A stretch of DNA of 64,000 nt from Streptomyces flavotricini (GCF_020639365.1 NZ_JAINUL010000001.1:2655519-2719518); one strand, 5' to 3'. Positions 38,815-48,383 are shown, counted from the stretch's first letter. Program-made: numbers and translations. The notes: a model not told the origin generated them from the sequence alone.

Positions 38815-40146
38815 TCAGGTGGCCTTCGCGATCGGCTCCAGGATGGCGACGCACTCCATGTGGTGCGTCATCGGGAAGAGGTCGAAGACGCGGAGGGTGC
38901 GGGGCTTGTAGCCGGCCTCCTTGAAGTAGCCGAGGTCGCGGGCCAGGGCCGCCGGGTCGCAGGCCACGTACGCGATGCGGCGGGCGGAGAGGCCCGCGAT
39001 GTGGCGGACCGTCTGCTTGCCCGCGCCCGCGCGCGGCGGGTCCAGGACGACCAGGTCGCATTCCGTGATGCCGGTCTTCGGGAGGATCTGCTCGACCTTG
39101 CCCTGCTCGATGCGGACCCGGGGGAAGTCCGCCAGGTTGTGCCGGGCGTCCTCGACCGCGCGCTTCGTGGACTCGATGCCGAGCACCGCGCCCGTCTCGC
39201 CCAGGCGTTCGGCGAGGGCGCCCGCGAAGATGCCGACGCCGCAGTAGAGGTCGAGGGCCATCTCGCCCTTGCGCGGCATCAGGCCCTGCATGACGGCCTT
39301 GATCAGGGTGTCGGCGGCCTGCGGGTGGACCTGCCAGAAGCCGCCCATGCCGACGCGGTACGTACGGCCGTCCGCGCGCTCGCGCACGAAGGGGCGGCCG
39401 TGGACCCGGTGGACCCCGCCGTCCTTCTCCTCGACCCGCAGGACCGAGACCGGCTTGTCGAGCTCGACCAGCGGGAGGCGGCCGCCCGGGCGCGGGGTCA
39501 GGACGACCTGGCGGTCCTGGGAGCCGGTCGCGGCGATCGCCTCGACCGTGGCCATCTGGGGCCAGTCCTGCTTCTCGATGCCCAGCTCGCTGACGCCCGG
39601 CGCCGCGATCATGCAGTGGTCGACCGGCTCGATGTCGTGCGAGCGGTGCTTGCGCAGGCCCGCGTTGCCGTCCTCGTCGATCGCGAACTGGACGCGGGTG
39701 CGCCACTGCGGGACCTGACCGGCCGGCAGCTTGTCGCCCTCGGCCGGCATGACCGTGCCGTCCCAGCCGGCCTCCTCCGGGGTGAGCCCGGCGAGCCGCA
39801 GCAGCTGCTCGGCGACGACCTCGCCCTTGAGCCGGCGCTGGGCGCCCGGCTTGGCGTGCTGCCAGTCGCAGCCGCCGCACTTGCCGGGACCGGCGTACGG
39901 GCACGGGGCCTCGACCCGGTCCTTGGAGGCGTCGAGGACGGTGATCGCGTCGGCGCGCAGGAAGCGGGAGTCCGACTCGCCCTCGGTGACCTTGGCGATC
40001 ACCTTCTCCCCCGGGAGGGTGTGCCGGACGAAGAGGACGCGGCCGTCGGCGGTGCGGGCGATGCAGTGGCCGCCGTGCGCGACGGGACCGACCTCGACCT
40101 CGTACTCCTCCCCGACCAAGGACTGCTTCTCGTTCTGCTCGGTCAT
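38815..40146 (-). CDS. TrmA/RumA-family RNA (uracil-5) methyltransferase with TRAM domain
   Basis: 443 aa from ATG 40146, which has GGAG 10 bases upstream; a second ATG 21 bp earlier has no site. Residues 10-70 form a TRAM RNA-binding domain (EVEVGPVAHGGHCIAR). A Cys cluster PGKCGGCDWQH follows, as in the iron-sulfur site of RumA-like enzymes. The methyltransferase domain has LDLYCGVGIFAG and VLDPPRAGAGK, and the nucleophile Cys lies in YVACDPAALARDL. It probably makes m5U in rRNA or tRNA with SAM. From memory it corresponds to S. coelicolor SCO5901, which flanks the prodigiosin cluster. It is the first intact chromosomal gene to the right of the broken junction. Confidence 0.88.
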   Translation of the reverse strand: MTEQNEKQSLVGEEYEVEVGPVAHGGHCIARTADGRVLFVRHTLPGEKVIAKVTEGESDSRFLRADAITVLDASKDRVEAPCPYAGPGKCGGCDWQHAKPGAQRRLKGEVVAEQLLRLAGLTPEEAGWDGTVMPAEGDKLPAGQVPQWRTRVQFAIDEDGNAGLRKHRSHDIEPVDHCMIAAPGVSELGIEKQDWPQMATVEAIAATGSQDRQVVLTPRPGGRLPLVELDKPVSVLRVEEKDGGVHRVHGRPFVRERADGRTYRVGMGGFWQVHPQAADTLIKAVMQGLMPRKGEMALDLYCGVGIFAGALAERLGETGAVLGIESTKRAVEDARHNLADFPRVRIEQGKVEQILPKTGITECDLVVLDPPRAGAGKQTVRHIAGLSARRIAYVACDPAALARDLGYFKEAGYKPRTLRVFDLFPMTHHMECVAILEPIAKAT

Positions 40147-40173
40147 GGTGGGGAGGCTCCAAAACATAAAGGG

Positions 40174-40225
40174 GAACGGCCGGACGACCGACCCACCAGT
40201 TTACGTGGATCTCGTCCGGCCGTTC
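40174..40225. terminator. 14-bp stem after the APC permease gene
   Basis: GAACGGCCGGACGA (40174-40187) pairs perfectly with TCGTCCGGCCGTTC (40212-40225). It lies 18 bp past the permease stop at 40243 and just upstream of the methyltransferase start, so it insulates the two minus-strand genes. Confidence 0.75.
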
Positions 40226-40242
40226 GCCACACCGGGGCGGCG

Positions 40243-42291
40243 CTACTTGCCCGCGCGGTCCTTCGGGCGCGGGGTGTCCACCGGTCCGCGGCGCACCGCG
40301 CCCGGGGCGTTCCAATCCTGCCGCTTCTTCGCCCGCCTCTTGGCGAGCTCCGAGGACTCCAGCTGGTACGGCACCGAGGTGACCATCACGCCGGGGGTGA
40401 AGAGCAGGCGGCCCTTGAGCCGCAGCGCGCTCTGGTTGTGCAGCAGGTGTTCGTACCAGCGGCCGACGACGTACTCCGGGATGTACACGCTGACGGCGTC
40501 GCGCGGGTTCTCGCTGCGCAGACCCTTGACGTACTCGACCACCGGGCGGGTGATCTCGCGGTACGGGGAGTCGAGGATCTTGAGCGGCACGTTGATCCCG
40601 CGCCGCTCCCACTCGTCCTTCAGCGCCTTCGTCTCGACCGGGTCGACGCTGATGCTGAGCGCTTCCAGGGTGTCCGAGCGGGTCAGCTTGGCGAAGGCCA
40701 GGGCGCGCAGCGTGGGCTTGTGCACCTTGGAGACCAGGACGATGGAGTGGACCCGCGAGGGCCGCACGCTGTCGTCACTGGGGCCCTCGGCGGCGGCGAT
40801 CTCGGTGGCGACCCGGTCGTAGTGCTTGCGGATCGCGGACATCGTGCCGTAGAAGATCACCATGCCCAGCAGGGCGACCCAGGCGCCGTGCGTGAACTTG
40901 GTGGCGAGGACCACGACGAGCACCAGGCCCGTGAAGATCGCGCCGAAGGTGTTGATCGCCCGGGAGCGGTGCATCCGGCGCCGCGCGGCCTGGTCCTTCT
41001 CGGTCCGCAGGTGGCGGTTCCAGTGCCGGACCATGCCGATCTGGCTCAGCGTGAAGGAGACGAACACGCCGACGATGTAGAGCTGGATCAGCTTGGTGGA
41101 GTCGGCGTCGTAGATCCACACGAGCAGGATGGCCGCGCCCGCGAGCAGCACGATGCCGTTCGAGAAGGCGAGCCGGTCACCGCGGGTGTGCAGCTGGCGC
41201 GGCAGGTAGCGGTCCTGGGCGAGGATCGAGCCGAGCAGCGGGAAGCCGTTGTACGCGGTGTTCGCGGCCAGGAACAGCACGAGCGCGGTGGCGGTGGCCA
41301 GCACGATGAACAGGAAGCTGCCGTTGCCGAAGACGGCCTCGGCCACCTGGGAGATCACCGGGTGCTGGACGAACTCGGGGCCGACGGGGACGCCGTTGTC
41401 CAGGAGGTTGGTCGCGGGCGCCTCGGCCATCTTCACGTCGGTGGCCATGGCCAGGCCGATGATCCCGCAGAACATGGTGACCGCGAGGGCTCCCATGAGG
41501 GCGAGGGTGGAGGCGGCGTTCTTGCTCTTGGGCTTGCGGAAGGCGGGGACGCCGTTGCTGATCGCCTCGACACCGGTCAGGGCGGCACATCCGGAGGAGA
41601 AGGCCCGCAGCAGCAGGAAGACCAGCGCGAAGCCGGCCAGCCCCTGGTGTTCGGCCTTGATCTCCAGGTGGGCCGTCGGAGCCTGCATGGTGTCGCCGGC
41701 GACCAGACCGCGCCAGGCGCCCCAGGCGATCATCACGAAGACGGCTCCGACGAACACGTACGTCGGAATGGCGAAGAGCTTCCCGGATTCCTTCACACCG
41801 CGCAGATTCATCAGCGTGAGCAGCAGAATCATGATCACCGCGGAGAGCACCTTGTGCTCGATGACGAAATCCACGGCGGAGCCGAGATTCTCGACTCCGG
41901 AGGAGATCGACACGGCGACGGTCAGGACGTAGTCGACGAGCAGCGCGCTCGCGACGGTGAGTCCGGCCTTCGGCCCGAGATTGGTGTTGGCGACCTCGTA
42001 GTCACCGCCGCCGCTGGGGTACGCGTGCACGTTCTGGCGGTACGAGGCGACCACGGTGAACATCAGCACGACGACCGCGAGGGCGATCCAGGGGCTGAAG
42101 TGGTACGCCGACACGCCCGCGATCGACAGGACCAGCAGAACCTCGCCAGGGGCATATGCCACCGAGGAGAGGGGGTCGGAAGCGAACACAGGAAGGGCGA
42201 TCCGCTTGGGGAGGAGCGTTTCCCCGAGGCGGTCGCTGCGTAGCGCCCGGCCGATCAGGATCCGTTTGGGCACGTCGGTCAGTTTGGACAC
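40243..42291 (-). CDS. APC-superfamily permease (amino acid or K+ transporter-like)
   Basis: 682 aa from GTG 42291 (MSKLTDVPKRILIGR). About 12 membrane segments cover residues ~45-480, starting with the APC signature around FASDPLSSVAYAPGEVLL. A soluble C-terminal domain of about 200 residues follows (SVDPVETKALKDEW, YIPEYVVGRWYEHLLHNQ). This layout matches KUP/KimA-like and related APC transporters with a cytosolic regulatory domain. Divergently transcribed TrkA-like subunits 210 bp away, and KdpDE nearby, favour potassium transport of the KimA type (inference). No good ribosome site is seen at the GTG, so the exact start is uncertain. Confidence 0.82.
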   Translation of the reverse strand: MSKLTDVPKRILIGRALRSDRLGETLLPKRIALPVFASDPLSSVAYAPGEVLLVLSIAGVSAYHFSPWIALAVVVLMFTVVASYRQNVHAYPSGGGDYEVANTNLGPKAGLTVASALLVDYVLTVAVSISSGVENLGSAVDFVIEHKVLSAVIMILLLTLMNLRGVKESGKLFAIPTYVFVGAVFVMIAWGAWRGLVAGDTMQAPTAHLEIKAEHQGLAGFALVFLLLRAFSSGCAALTGVEAISNGVPAFRKPKSKNAASTLALMGALAVTMFCGIIGLAMATDVKMAEAPATNLLDNGVPVGPEFVQHPVISQVAEAVFGNGSFLFIVLATATALVLFLAANTAYNGFPLLGSILAQDRYLPRQLHTRGDRLAFSNGIVLLAGAAILLVWIYDADSTKLIQLYIVGVFVSFTLSQIGMVRHWNRHLRTEKDQAARRRMHRSRAINTFGAIFTGLVLVVVLATKFTHGAWVALLGMVIFYGTMSAIRKHYDRVATEIAAAEGPSDDSVRPSRVHSIVLVSKVHKPTLRALAFAKLTRSDTLEALSISVDPVETKALKDEWERRGINVPLKILDSPYREITRPVVEYVKGLRSENPRDAVSVYIPEYVVGRWYEHLLHNQSALRLKGRLLFTPGVMVTSVPYQLESSELAKRRAKKRQDWNAPGAVRRGPVDTPRPKDRAGK

Positions 42292-42500
42292 GCAGAGGAT
42301 CGTAAGCGTTCGAAATCGGCCTGACGAACCCCCCGCCCGTATTACAGGGCAATGACACCCGCATTGAGACCCCGCGCGTGCCGCAAAGGTCACATGGGGG
42401 ACCGCCCGTGTGTAGCTTGGGCCATGGTCTGAGACCCTGTGAAGCCAGAGCATGCAATGAGGCTGGGAACCAGCGAGCGCTGACAGCCGGAAGGACGGCC

Positions 42501-43169
42501 GTGCACATCGTCATTATGGGCTGCGGAAGAGTGGGCTCCGCCCTCGCGCAGACCTTGGAACAGCAGGGGCATACGGTCGCTGTCGTCGACCAGGACCCCA
42601 CCGCATTCCGCCGGCTGGGAGCCGGATTCGGCGGGCGCCGCGTCACCGGGGTCGGCTTCGACCAGGACACGCTGCGCGAGGCCGGGATCGAGGAAGCGGG
42701 CGCCTTCGCAGCCGTCAGCAGTGGTGACAATTCCAACATCATCGCCGCCCGCGTGGCGCGCGAGATGTTCGGTGTCGAGAACGTCGCCGCCCGCATCTAC
42801 GACCCCAAGCGCGCCGAGGTCTACCAGCGCCTGGGCATCCCCACCGTCGCGACCGTGCGGTGGACCGCCGACCAGATGCTGCGCCGGCTGCTGCCGTCCG
42901 GGGCCGAGCCGCTGTGGCGCGACCCGAGCGGCGGGGTCCAGCTCGCCGAGGTGCACACCTCCGCCGCCTGGATCGGCCACAAGGTCAGCAAGCTGCAGGA
43001 GGAGACCGGGGTCCGCGTGGCGTTCCTCACCCGACTGGGCGAGGCCATGCTGCCGACCTCCCAGACGGTGCTGCAGGAGGGCGACCTCGTCCACGTGATG
43101 ATGCGTACGGACGAAATCGACAAGGTCGAGGCGTCCTTCGCCGAGGGCCCCGAGGAGGCACACGCATGA
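42501..43169 (+). CDS. TrkA-like K+ channel/transporter subunit, first of a pair
   Basis: 222 aa, GTG start with GGAAGGA seven bases upstream. It has an N-terminal RCK/TrkA-N Rossmann domain (VIMGCGRVGSALA, then VVDQDPTAFRRL) and a C-terminal TrkA-C domain (TRLGEAMLPTSQTVLQEGD). Such subunits bind NAD(H) or nucleotides and gate K+ uptake systems. Its stop overlaps the start of the next gene (ATGA), forming a two-gene operon like mycobacterial ceoBC. The adjacent divergent APC permease is the plausible membrane partner. Confidence 0.9.
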   Translation: MHIVIMGCGRVGSALAQTLEQQGHTVAVVDQDPTAFRRLGAGFGGRRVTGVGFDQDTLREAGIEEAGAFAAVSSGDNSNIIAARVAREMFGVENVAARIYDPKRAEVYQRLGIPTVATVRWTADQMLRRLLPSGAEPLWRDPSGGVQLAEVHTSAAWIGHKVSKLQEETGVRVAFLTRLGEAMLPTSQTVLQEGDLVHVMMRTDEIDKVEASFAEGPEEAHA

Positions 43170-43828
43170 GGGTCGCGATCGCCGGAGCCGGCGCGGTGGG
43201 CCGTTCCATCGCGGGCGAGCTGCTGGAGAACGGGCACGAGGTGCTCCTCGTCGACAAGGCTCCGACCGCCATCTCCGTGGAGCGGGTGCCGCAGGCCGAG
43301 TGGCTGCTGGCCGACGCCTGCGAGATCACCTCGCTCGACGAGGCCGCGCTGCAGCGCTGCAACGTCGTCATCGCCGCCACCGGCGACGACAAGGTCAACC
43401 TGGTCGTCTCCCTGCTGGCCAAGACCGAGTACGGGGTCCCCCGGGTCGTGGCGCGGGTCAACAACCCGAAGAACGAGTGGCTCTTCAACGAGTCCTGGGG
43501 CGTCGACGTCGCGGTCTCCACGCCGCGTCTGATGTCGGCCCTGGTCGAGGAGGCCGTCAGCGTCGGCGACCTCGTACGGCTGCTCCGCTTCAGCCACGGC
43601 GACGCCAACCTCGTCGAGCTGACCCTGCCCGCCGACTCCTCGGTCGCCGGCACCCAGATCAGCGAGATCACCTGGCCCGAGGACACCTCGCTGGTCACGA
43701 TCATCCGCGGCAACCGGGTCCTGACCCCGCACGGCGAGGAGACCCTGGAGCCGGGCGACGAACTGCTGTTCGTGGCCGCGCAGGCCCGTGAGGAGCAGCT
43801 GGAGGACCTCCTCCAGGCCCGTCACTGA
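43166..43828 (+). CDS. TrkA-like K+ channel/transporter subunit, second of a pair
   Basis: 220 aa, overlapping the previous gene by 4 bp. It has the same two-domain layout: RCK-N loop AIAGAGAVGRSIAGELL with LLVDKAPTAIS, central NPKNEWLFNESWGVD, and TrkA-C domain ending EETLEPGDELLFVAAQ. The pair probably assembles as a hetero-oligomer gating a K+ transporter. A near-ideal terminator follows directly. Confidence 0.9.
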   Translation: MRVAIAGAGAVGRSIAGELLENGHEVLLVDKAPTAISVERVPQAEWLLADACEITSLDEAALQRCNVVIAATGDDKVNLVVSLLAKTEYGVPRVVARVNNPKNEWLFNESWGVDVAVSTPRLMSALVEEAVSVGDLVRLLRFSHGDANLVELTLPADSSVAGTQISEITWPEDTSLVTIIRGNRVLTPHGEETLEPGDELLFVAAQAREEQLEDLLQARH

Positions 43829-43839
43829 CGGACGCGCGC

Positions 43840-43881
43840 GTGAAGGGGGCGGGCAGCCGGTCGGCTGCCCGCCCCCTTCAC
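43840..43881. terminator. 19-bp perfect hairpin between convergent genes
   Basis: GTGAAGGGGGCGGGCAGCC (43840-43858) pairs without mismatch with 43863-43881 across a GGTC tetraloop. It lies between the TrkA-like pair (+) and the DUF3159 gene (-), so it is a bidirectional terminator. Confidence 0.92.
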
Positions 43882-43893
43882 GTGGGCACTACG

Positions 43894-44628
43894 TCACTTG
43901 GCGTGCTTGGCCTGGGTCTTGCGGGCCTTCTCCGCGGCCTCCTCGGCCTCCCACTCGGCGATCACGTCGATCGGCGGCGGCGCCTTCGCCAGGAAGACCC
44001 ACGTGAAGTACACCGCGAGCACCATCGGCGGCAGCTTCAGCGCGATCAGCACCCAGCCCAGCTGCGTCGCGTCGCCCCACCAGTACAGCGGGAAGAGGAT
44101 CGCGTACTTCGCCAGGAAGATGAGTCCCCAGGCCAGACTGGCCTTGGTGTACGCCTTCTTCCGCCCGGGGTTGCGCGTCCGCCAGGACAGGTTCTCCTTG
44201 AACACCGGCCCCAGGATGACGCCCAGCAGCGGGAACCCGACCAGCGCGGACAGCGTGAAGGCCACGCCCAGCCCGGCGCCGTAGATCATGCCGGGCAGGT
44301 AGAAGCCCTTGGCGGTGCCGGTGAACAGGGCGAAGGCCACGCCGACGCCCACGCCGAAGACCCCGCTGAACGCGTGCTTGACGGTGTCCTTGCGCAGCAG
44401 CCGCACGATCACGAGCAGGACGGCGACCGCGCCCGCCGCGATCGCGGACATCTTCACGTCCTTGTTGACCGTGTAGATCATCACGAAGAGCAGCCCGGGG
44501 AGCATCGTCTCCACGGTGCCCCGCACGCCTCCGAACGCGTCGAAGAGCGCCGCCTGCGTCACGGCCTTCTGGTCCGCGGTCGGTTCGCCCGAGGGATCCG
44601 GGGTGATCGGTTTGTCGAGTGACGTCAC
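43894..44628 (-). CDS. DUF3159 membrane protein
   Basis: 244 aa, GTG start 3 bp after the OB-fold gene's stop. The protein has about six hydrophobic segments (for example LPGLLFVMIYTV, GVGVGVAFALFTG, WGLIFLAKYAILFPLYWW) and a charged C-terminal tail rich in Ala, Glu and Lys. It matches the actinobacterial DUF3159 family, whose function is unknown. It always seems to travel with the OB-fold protein upstream; together they form the tail of the kdpDE operon here. Confidence 0.85.
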   Translation of the reverse strand: MTSLDKPITPDPSGEPTADQKAVTQAALFDAFGGVRGTVETMLPGLLFVMIYTVNKDVKMSAIAAGAVAVLLVIVRLLRKDTVKHAFSGVFGVGVGVAFALFTGTAKGFYLPGMIYGAGLGVAFTLSALVGFPLLGVILGPVFKENLSWRTRNPGRKKAYTKASLAWGLIFLAKYAILFPLYWWGDATQLGWVLIALKLPPMVLAVYFTWVFLAKAPPPIDVIAEWEAEEAAEKARKTQAKHAK

Positions 44629-44631
44629 CGG

Positions 44632-45051
44632 CTAGTGCTCCTGTCCGAGCGGTCGGAGTTCGTACTTCGGGTTGAAGAGGACCCGGCGGCCGTGGCTCAT
44701 CGCGATCCGCCCGGAGGCGATCATGCGCCGGCCCGGTTCGATTCCCACGATCGAGCGACGCCCGAGCCAGACCACGTCCAGCGCCGCCGAGCCGTCGAAG
44801 AGCTCCGCCTCCAGGGCGGGCACCCCGGCGCGCGGCCGGAGGGTGACGGTACGCAGGGTTCCCGTCACCTTGACTATCTGGCGGTCGTGGGAGTCGCAGA
44901 TCCGCGTGCACCCCGCGGCTTCTGCGGCCTCCTGCAGTTCCGCCGAATGCAGCTCCTCCTGCGAGGTGGACAGCCGCTCTATCATCCGCCGGAACCGGCC
45001 CGCCGGCCTGACCGGCTTGACGGACTTCTCGGGACGCGGTTCAGCACTCAT
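44632..45051 (-). CDS. OB-fold nucleic-acid-binding domain protein
   Basis: 139 aa. After a basic N-terminus (RFRRMIERLSTSQEELHS), the segment VKVTGTLRTVTLRPR...PALEAELFDG...LDVVWLGRR...GIEPGRRMIASGRI forms an OB-fold of the RecG-wedge/tRNA-anti type. The partner and target are unknown. It lies between kdpE (25 bp upstream) and the DUF3159 gene. Confidence 0.82.
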   Translation of the reverse strand: MSAEPRPEKSVKPVRPAGRFRRMIERLSTSQEELHSAELQEAAEAAGCTRICDSHDRQIVKVTGTLRTVTLRPRAGVPALEAELFDGSAALDVVWLGRRSIVGIEPGRRMIASGRIAMSHGRRVLFNPKYELRPLGQEH

Positions 45052-45075
45052 ACAGGAAGCGTACCGGCGCCCGCA

Positions 45076-45762
45076 CTACCTCTCGAAGCGGTATCCCATG
45101 CCCGGTTCCGTGATGAAGTGCCGCGGATGCGAAGGGTCCGCCTCCAGCTTGCGCCGCAGCTGGGCCATGTAGACCCGCAGGTAGTTGGTCTCGGTGCCGT
45201 ACGAGGGACCCCAGACCTCCTGCAGGAGCTGCTTCTGGCTGACCAGCTTGCCCCCGTTGCGGACCAGCACCTCCAGCAGGTGCCACTCGGTGGGCGTCAG
45301 GCGTACGTCGCGCCCCTCGCGCACGGCCTTCTTGGCGGCCAGGTCCACCATGAAGCCCTCGGTCTCCACGATCACCTCGTCCTCGCCGGAGCCCGTGCCC
45401 GGCTCGGCCCGGCGGACGGCGGCGCGCAGCCGCGCCAGCAGCTCGTCCATCCCGAAGGGCTTGGTGACGTAGTCGTCGGCCCCGGCGTCCAGGGCCTCGA
45501 CCTTCTCGTCGGAGCTGTGCCGCGCCGAGAGGACCAGGATCGGCACCCGGGTCCAGCCGCGCAGGCCCTTGATCACCTCGACCCCGTCCATGTCGGGCAG
45601 GCCCAGGTCGAGGACGACCACGTCGGGGTGGCGGGCCGCCGCGAGCTCCAGGGCCTGGGCCCCGTCCGCCGCGGCGTCGACCTCGTACTTGCGCGCCTTC
45701 AGATTGATCACGAGGGCTCGGACGATCTGCGGCTCGTCGTCCACCACGAGCACCCGGGTCAT
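45076..45762 (-). CDS. kdpE: KdpE response regulator
   Basis: 228 aa, OmpR/PhoB class. Receiver domain: TRVLVVDDEPQIVRAL, phospho-acceptor Asp in VVLDLGLPDMDG (about 53), Lys in VTKPFGMDELLARL. The winged-helix output domain has RLTPTEWHLLEVLVRN and a recognition helix in ETNYLRVYMAQLRRKLE. Start ATG overlaps the kdpD stop (ATGA). It normally activates the KdpFABC K+ pump under K+ limitation or osmotic stress, but no kdpFABC genes are present in this window. Confidence 0.92.
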   Translation of the reverse strand: MTRVLVVDDEPQIVRALVINLKARKYEVDAAADGAQALELAAARHPDVVVLDLGLPDMDGVEVIKGLRGWTRVPILVLSARHSSDEKVEALDAGADDYVTKPFGMDELLARLRAAVRRAEPGTGSGEDEVIVETEGFMVDLAAKKAVREGRDVRLTPTEWHLLEVLVRNGGKLVSQKQLLQEVWGPSYGTETNYLRVYMAQLRRKLEADPSHPRHFITEPGMGYRFER

Positions 45763-48383
45763 TGAGGTCCTGCTTTCTGTCGTATGGGGTCGAGATCGAT
45801 GGGTTCGGTGCCGTCGGCGCCGATGCCGTCGGCGCCGGCGCCCGCGAGGCCGCCGTCCGCGGGGTGTCGCGGTCCACTGTCGCGCGGCGCGGCGCGCAGC
45901 GTGAGCACCATGGTCAGTCCGCCGCCGGGGGTGTCCTCGGCCGCCAGGGTGCCGTCCATGGCCTCGGCGAAGCCCCGGGCCACCGCGAGGCCGAGGCCGA
46001 CCCCGGTGCCGCGCGGGGCGTCCCCGTGCCGCTGGAAGGGGGCGAAGATCCGGTCCTTGGCCTCGTCGGGGACTCCGGGCCCGCGGTCCACGACGCGTAC
46101 CTCGACCCGGTCGCCCAGGTGGCTCGCCCGGACCAGCACCCGCTCGTCGGCCGGGCTGTACTTGACGGCGTTCTCCACCACGTTGGCCACGGTCCGCTCC
46201 AGCAGCCCGGGGTCCACGGCCACCATCGGCAGCGTCTCGGGGACGTCCAGCACCACGCTGTCCTCCGGTACGCCGCCCAGCGCCATCGGGACCACCTCGT
46301 CGAGGTCGATCTCCCGGATCAGCGGGGTCACCGTGCCGGTCTGCAGCCGGGACATGTCGAGCAGGTTGCCCACCAGGTGGTCGAGCCGGTCGGCGCCGTC
46401 CTCGATGCCTTCGAGGAGCTCGGCCCGGTCCTCCTCGGACCAGTCCACGTCGTCGGCGCGCAGGGAGGACACGGAGGCCTTGATGGAGGCCAGCGGCGTA
46501 CGGAGGTCATGGCTGACGGCGGCCAGCAGCGCGGTCCGGATCCGGTTTCCCTCGGCGAGCCGGCGGGCCTCCTCCGCCTCCCCGACCAGCCGCTTCCGGT
46601 CCAGGACGACGGCGGCCTGGGCGGCGAAGGCGCCGAGCACGCGGCGGTCCTCGGCGGGCAGCACCCGGCCGGACAGGGCCAGTGCCATGTGGTCCCCGAT
46701 GGGCATGTCCACATCGGCTTCCTCGGGGCGGCCGACCGGGCGCGGACCGACGCTGCCGGCCCGTTTCCAGGGCTCGACGTCGCTCGTGCGCTCCAGCAGC
46801 GCCACGGACTCCATGGCGAAGGTCTCGCGCACCCGCTCGAGCAGCGCGTCCAGCGAGGTCTCGCCGCGCAGCACGCTGCCGGCCAGGAAGGAGAGGATCT
46901 CGGACTCGGCGCGCAGCCGGGCGGCCTGGTGGGTGCGCCGGGCGGCCAGGTCCACCACGGAGGCCACGGAGACCGCCACTCCGAAGAAGACGGCGATGGC
47001 CACGATGTTCTTCGGGTCGGAGACGGTGAACCGGTGGACCGGCGGGGCGAAGAAGTAGTTCAGCAGCAGCGAACCGAAGGCGGCCGAGGCCAGCGCCGGC
47101 CAGAGCCCGCCCAGCAGGGCGGCGGCCACGGTCAGCGCGAGGAACAGCAGCATCTCGTTGGCGAGGCCCGGGTCGGCGTTCACGTGCGTGAGCAGGACGG
47201 CCAGCAGGGCGGGGAAGAGGATCCCGACGATCCAGCCGGCGATGATCCGGGGGCGGCCGAGCCGGGCGGCCGAGCGGACCACGGGCAGTCCGCGGCCCCG
47301 GGCGACCTCCTCGTGCGTGACGATGTGCACGTCGAGGTCGGGCCCCGAGTCGCGGGCCACGGTGGCGCCGACGCCGGGGCCGAAGACGTACTGCCAGGCC
47401 TTGCGGCGGCTGGAGCCGAGCACGATCTGGGTGGCGTTGACCCCGCGGGCGAATTCGAGCAGCGCGTCCGGGATGTCGTCGCCGATCACATGGTGAAACG
47501 TTCCGCCCAGGTCTTCGACCAGCGTCCGCTGGACCGCGAGCTCCTTCGGCGAGGCTGCCGTCAGCCCGTCGCTGCGGGCGATGTAGACGGCGAGGATCTC
47601 GCTGCCGGAGCCCTTCGCGGCCATCCGGGAGGCGCGGCGGATGAGCGTACGGCCCTCGGGCCCGCCCGTGAGCCCGACGACGATCCGCTCGCGGGCCTGC
47701 CAGGTGGAGCGGATGCCGTGCTCCCCCCGGTACTGCTGGAGGTACTCGTCGGCCCGGTCGGCCACCCACAGCAGCGCGAGCTCGCGCAGGGCGGTGAGGT
47801 TCCCGGGCCGGAAGTAGTTGGACAGGGCCGCGTCGACCTTGTCGGACTGGTAGACGTTCCCGTGCGCCATCCGCCGGCGCAGCGCCTGCGGGGACATGTC
47901 GACGAGCTCGATCTGGTCGGCCCGCCGCACCACCTCGTCCGGCACGGTCTCCCGCTGCCGCACCCCGGTGATGGACTCCACCACGTCGCCGAGCGACTCC
48001 AGGTGCTGGATGTTCACGGTGGACACGACGTCGATGCCCGCCCGCAGCAGCTCCTCCACGTCCTGCCAGCGCTTGGCGTTGCGCGAGCCCGGCACGTTGG
48101 TGTGGGCGAGCTCGTCCACGAGCGCGATCGCCGGCCGGCGCGCCAGCACGGCGTCCACGTCCATCTCGGTGAAGCCGGCGCCCCGGTACGAGAGCTCCTT
48201 GCGCGGGACCTGTTCCAGCCCGTGCAGCATCACCTCGGTGCGCGGCCGCCCGTGGTGCTCGACGAAGCCGACGACGCAGTCGCTCCCCCGCTCCACCCGG
48301 CGATGGGCCTCGGACAGCATCGCGTACGTCTTGCCCACACCGGGCGCCGCGCCGAGGTAGATCCGTAGCTTGCCGCGTCCCAT
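45759..48383 (-). CDS. kdpD: KdpD sensor histidine kinase
   Basis: 874 aa from ATG 48383 (MGRGKLRIYLG). Order of domains: N-terminal KdpD domain with Walker A GAAPGVGKTYAML and the LVDELAHTNVPGSRN segment; a universal-stress-protein-like domain (~230-350); four membrane helices around 385-490; a GAF-like region; HisKA with SHDLRTPLASIKA; and HATPase with NVVENAVKYSP, DRGPGVPDEAKDRIF and GTGVGLGLAV. It senses low K+ or turgor and phosphorylates KdpE. It heads a four-gene minus-strand operon. Confidence 0.94.
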   Translation of the reverse strand: MGRGKLRIYLGAAPGVGKTYAMLSEAHRRVERGSDCVVGFVEHHGRPRTEVMLHGLEQVPRKELSYRGAGFTEMDVDAVLARRPAIALVDELAHTNVPGSRNAKRWQDVEELLRAGIDVVSTVNIQHLESLGDVVESITGVRQRETVPDEVVRRADQIELVDMSPQALRRRMAHGNVYQSDKVDAALSNYFRPGNLTALRELALLWVADRADEYLQQYRGEHGIRSTWQARERIVVGLTGGPEGRTLIRRASRMAAKGSGSEILAVYIARSDGLTAASPKELAVQRTLVEDLGGTFHHVIGDDIPDALLEFARGVNATQIVLGSSRRKAWQYVFGPGVGATVARDSGPDLDVHIVTHEEVARGRGLPVVRSAARLGRPRIIAGWIVGILFPALLAVLLTHVNADPGLANEMLLFLALTVAAALLGGLWPALASAAFGSLLLNYFFAPPVHRFTVSDPKNIVAIAVFFGVAVSVASVVDLAARRTHQAARLRAESEILSFLAGSVLRGETSLDALLERVRETFAMESVALLERTSDVEPWKRAGSVGPRPVGRPEEADVDMPIGDHMALALSGRVLPAEDRRVLGAFAAQAAVVLDRKRLVGEAEEARRLAEGNRIRTALLAAVSHDLRTPLASIKASVSSLRADDVDWSEEDRAELLEGIEDGADRLDHLVGNLLDMSRLQTGTVTPLIREIDLDEVVPMALGGVPEDSVVLDVPETLPMVAVDPGLLERTVANVVENAVKYSPADERVLVRASHLGDRVEVRVVDRGPGVPDEAKDRIFAPFQRHGDAPRGTGVGLGLAVARGFAEAMDGTLAAEDTPGGGLTMVLTLRAAPRDSGPRHPADGGLAGAGADGIGADGTEPIDLDPIRQKAGPQ

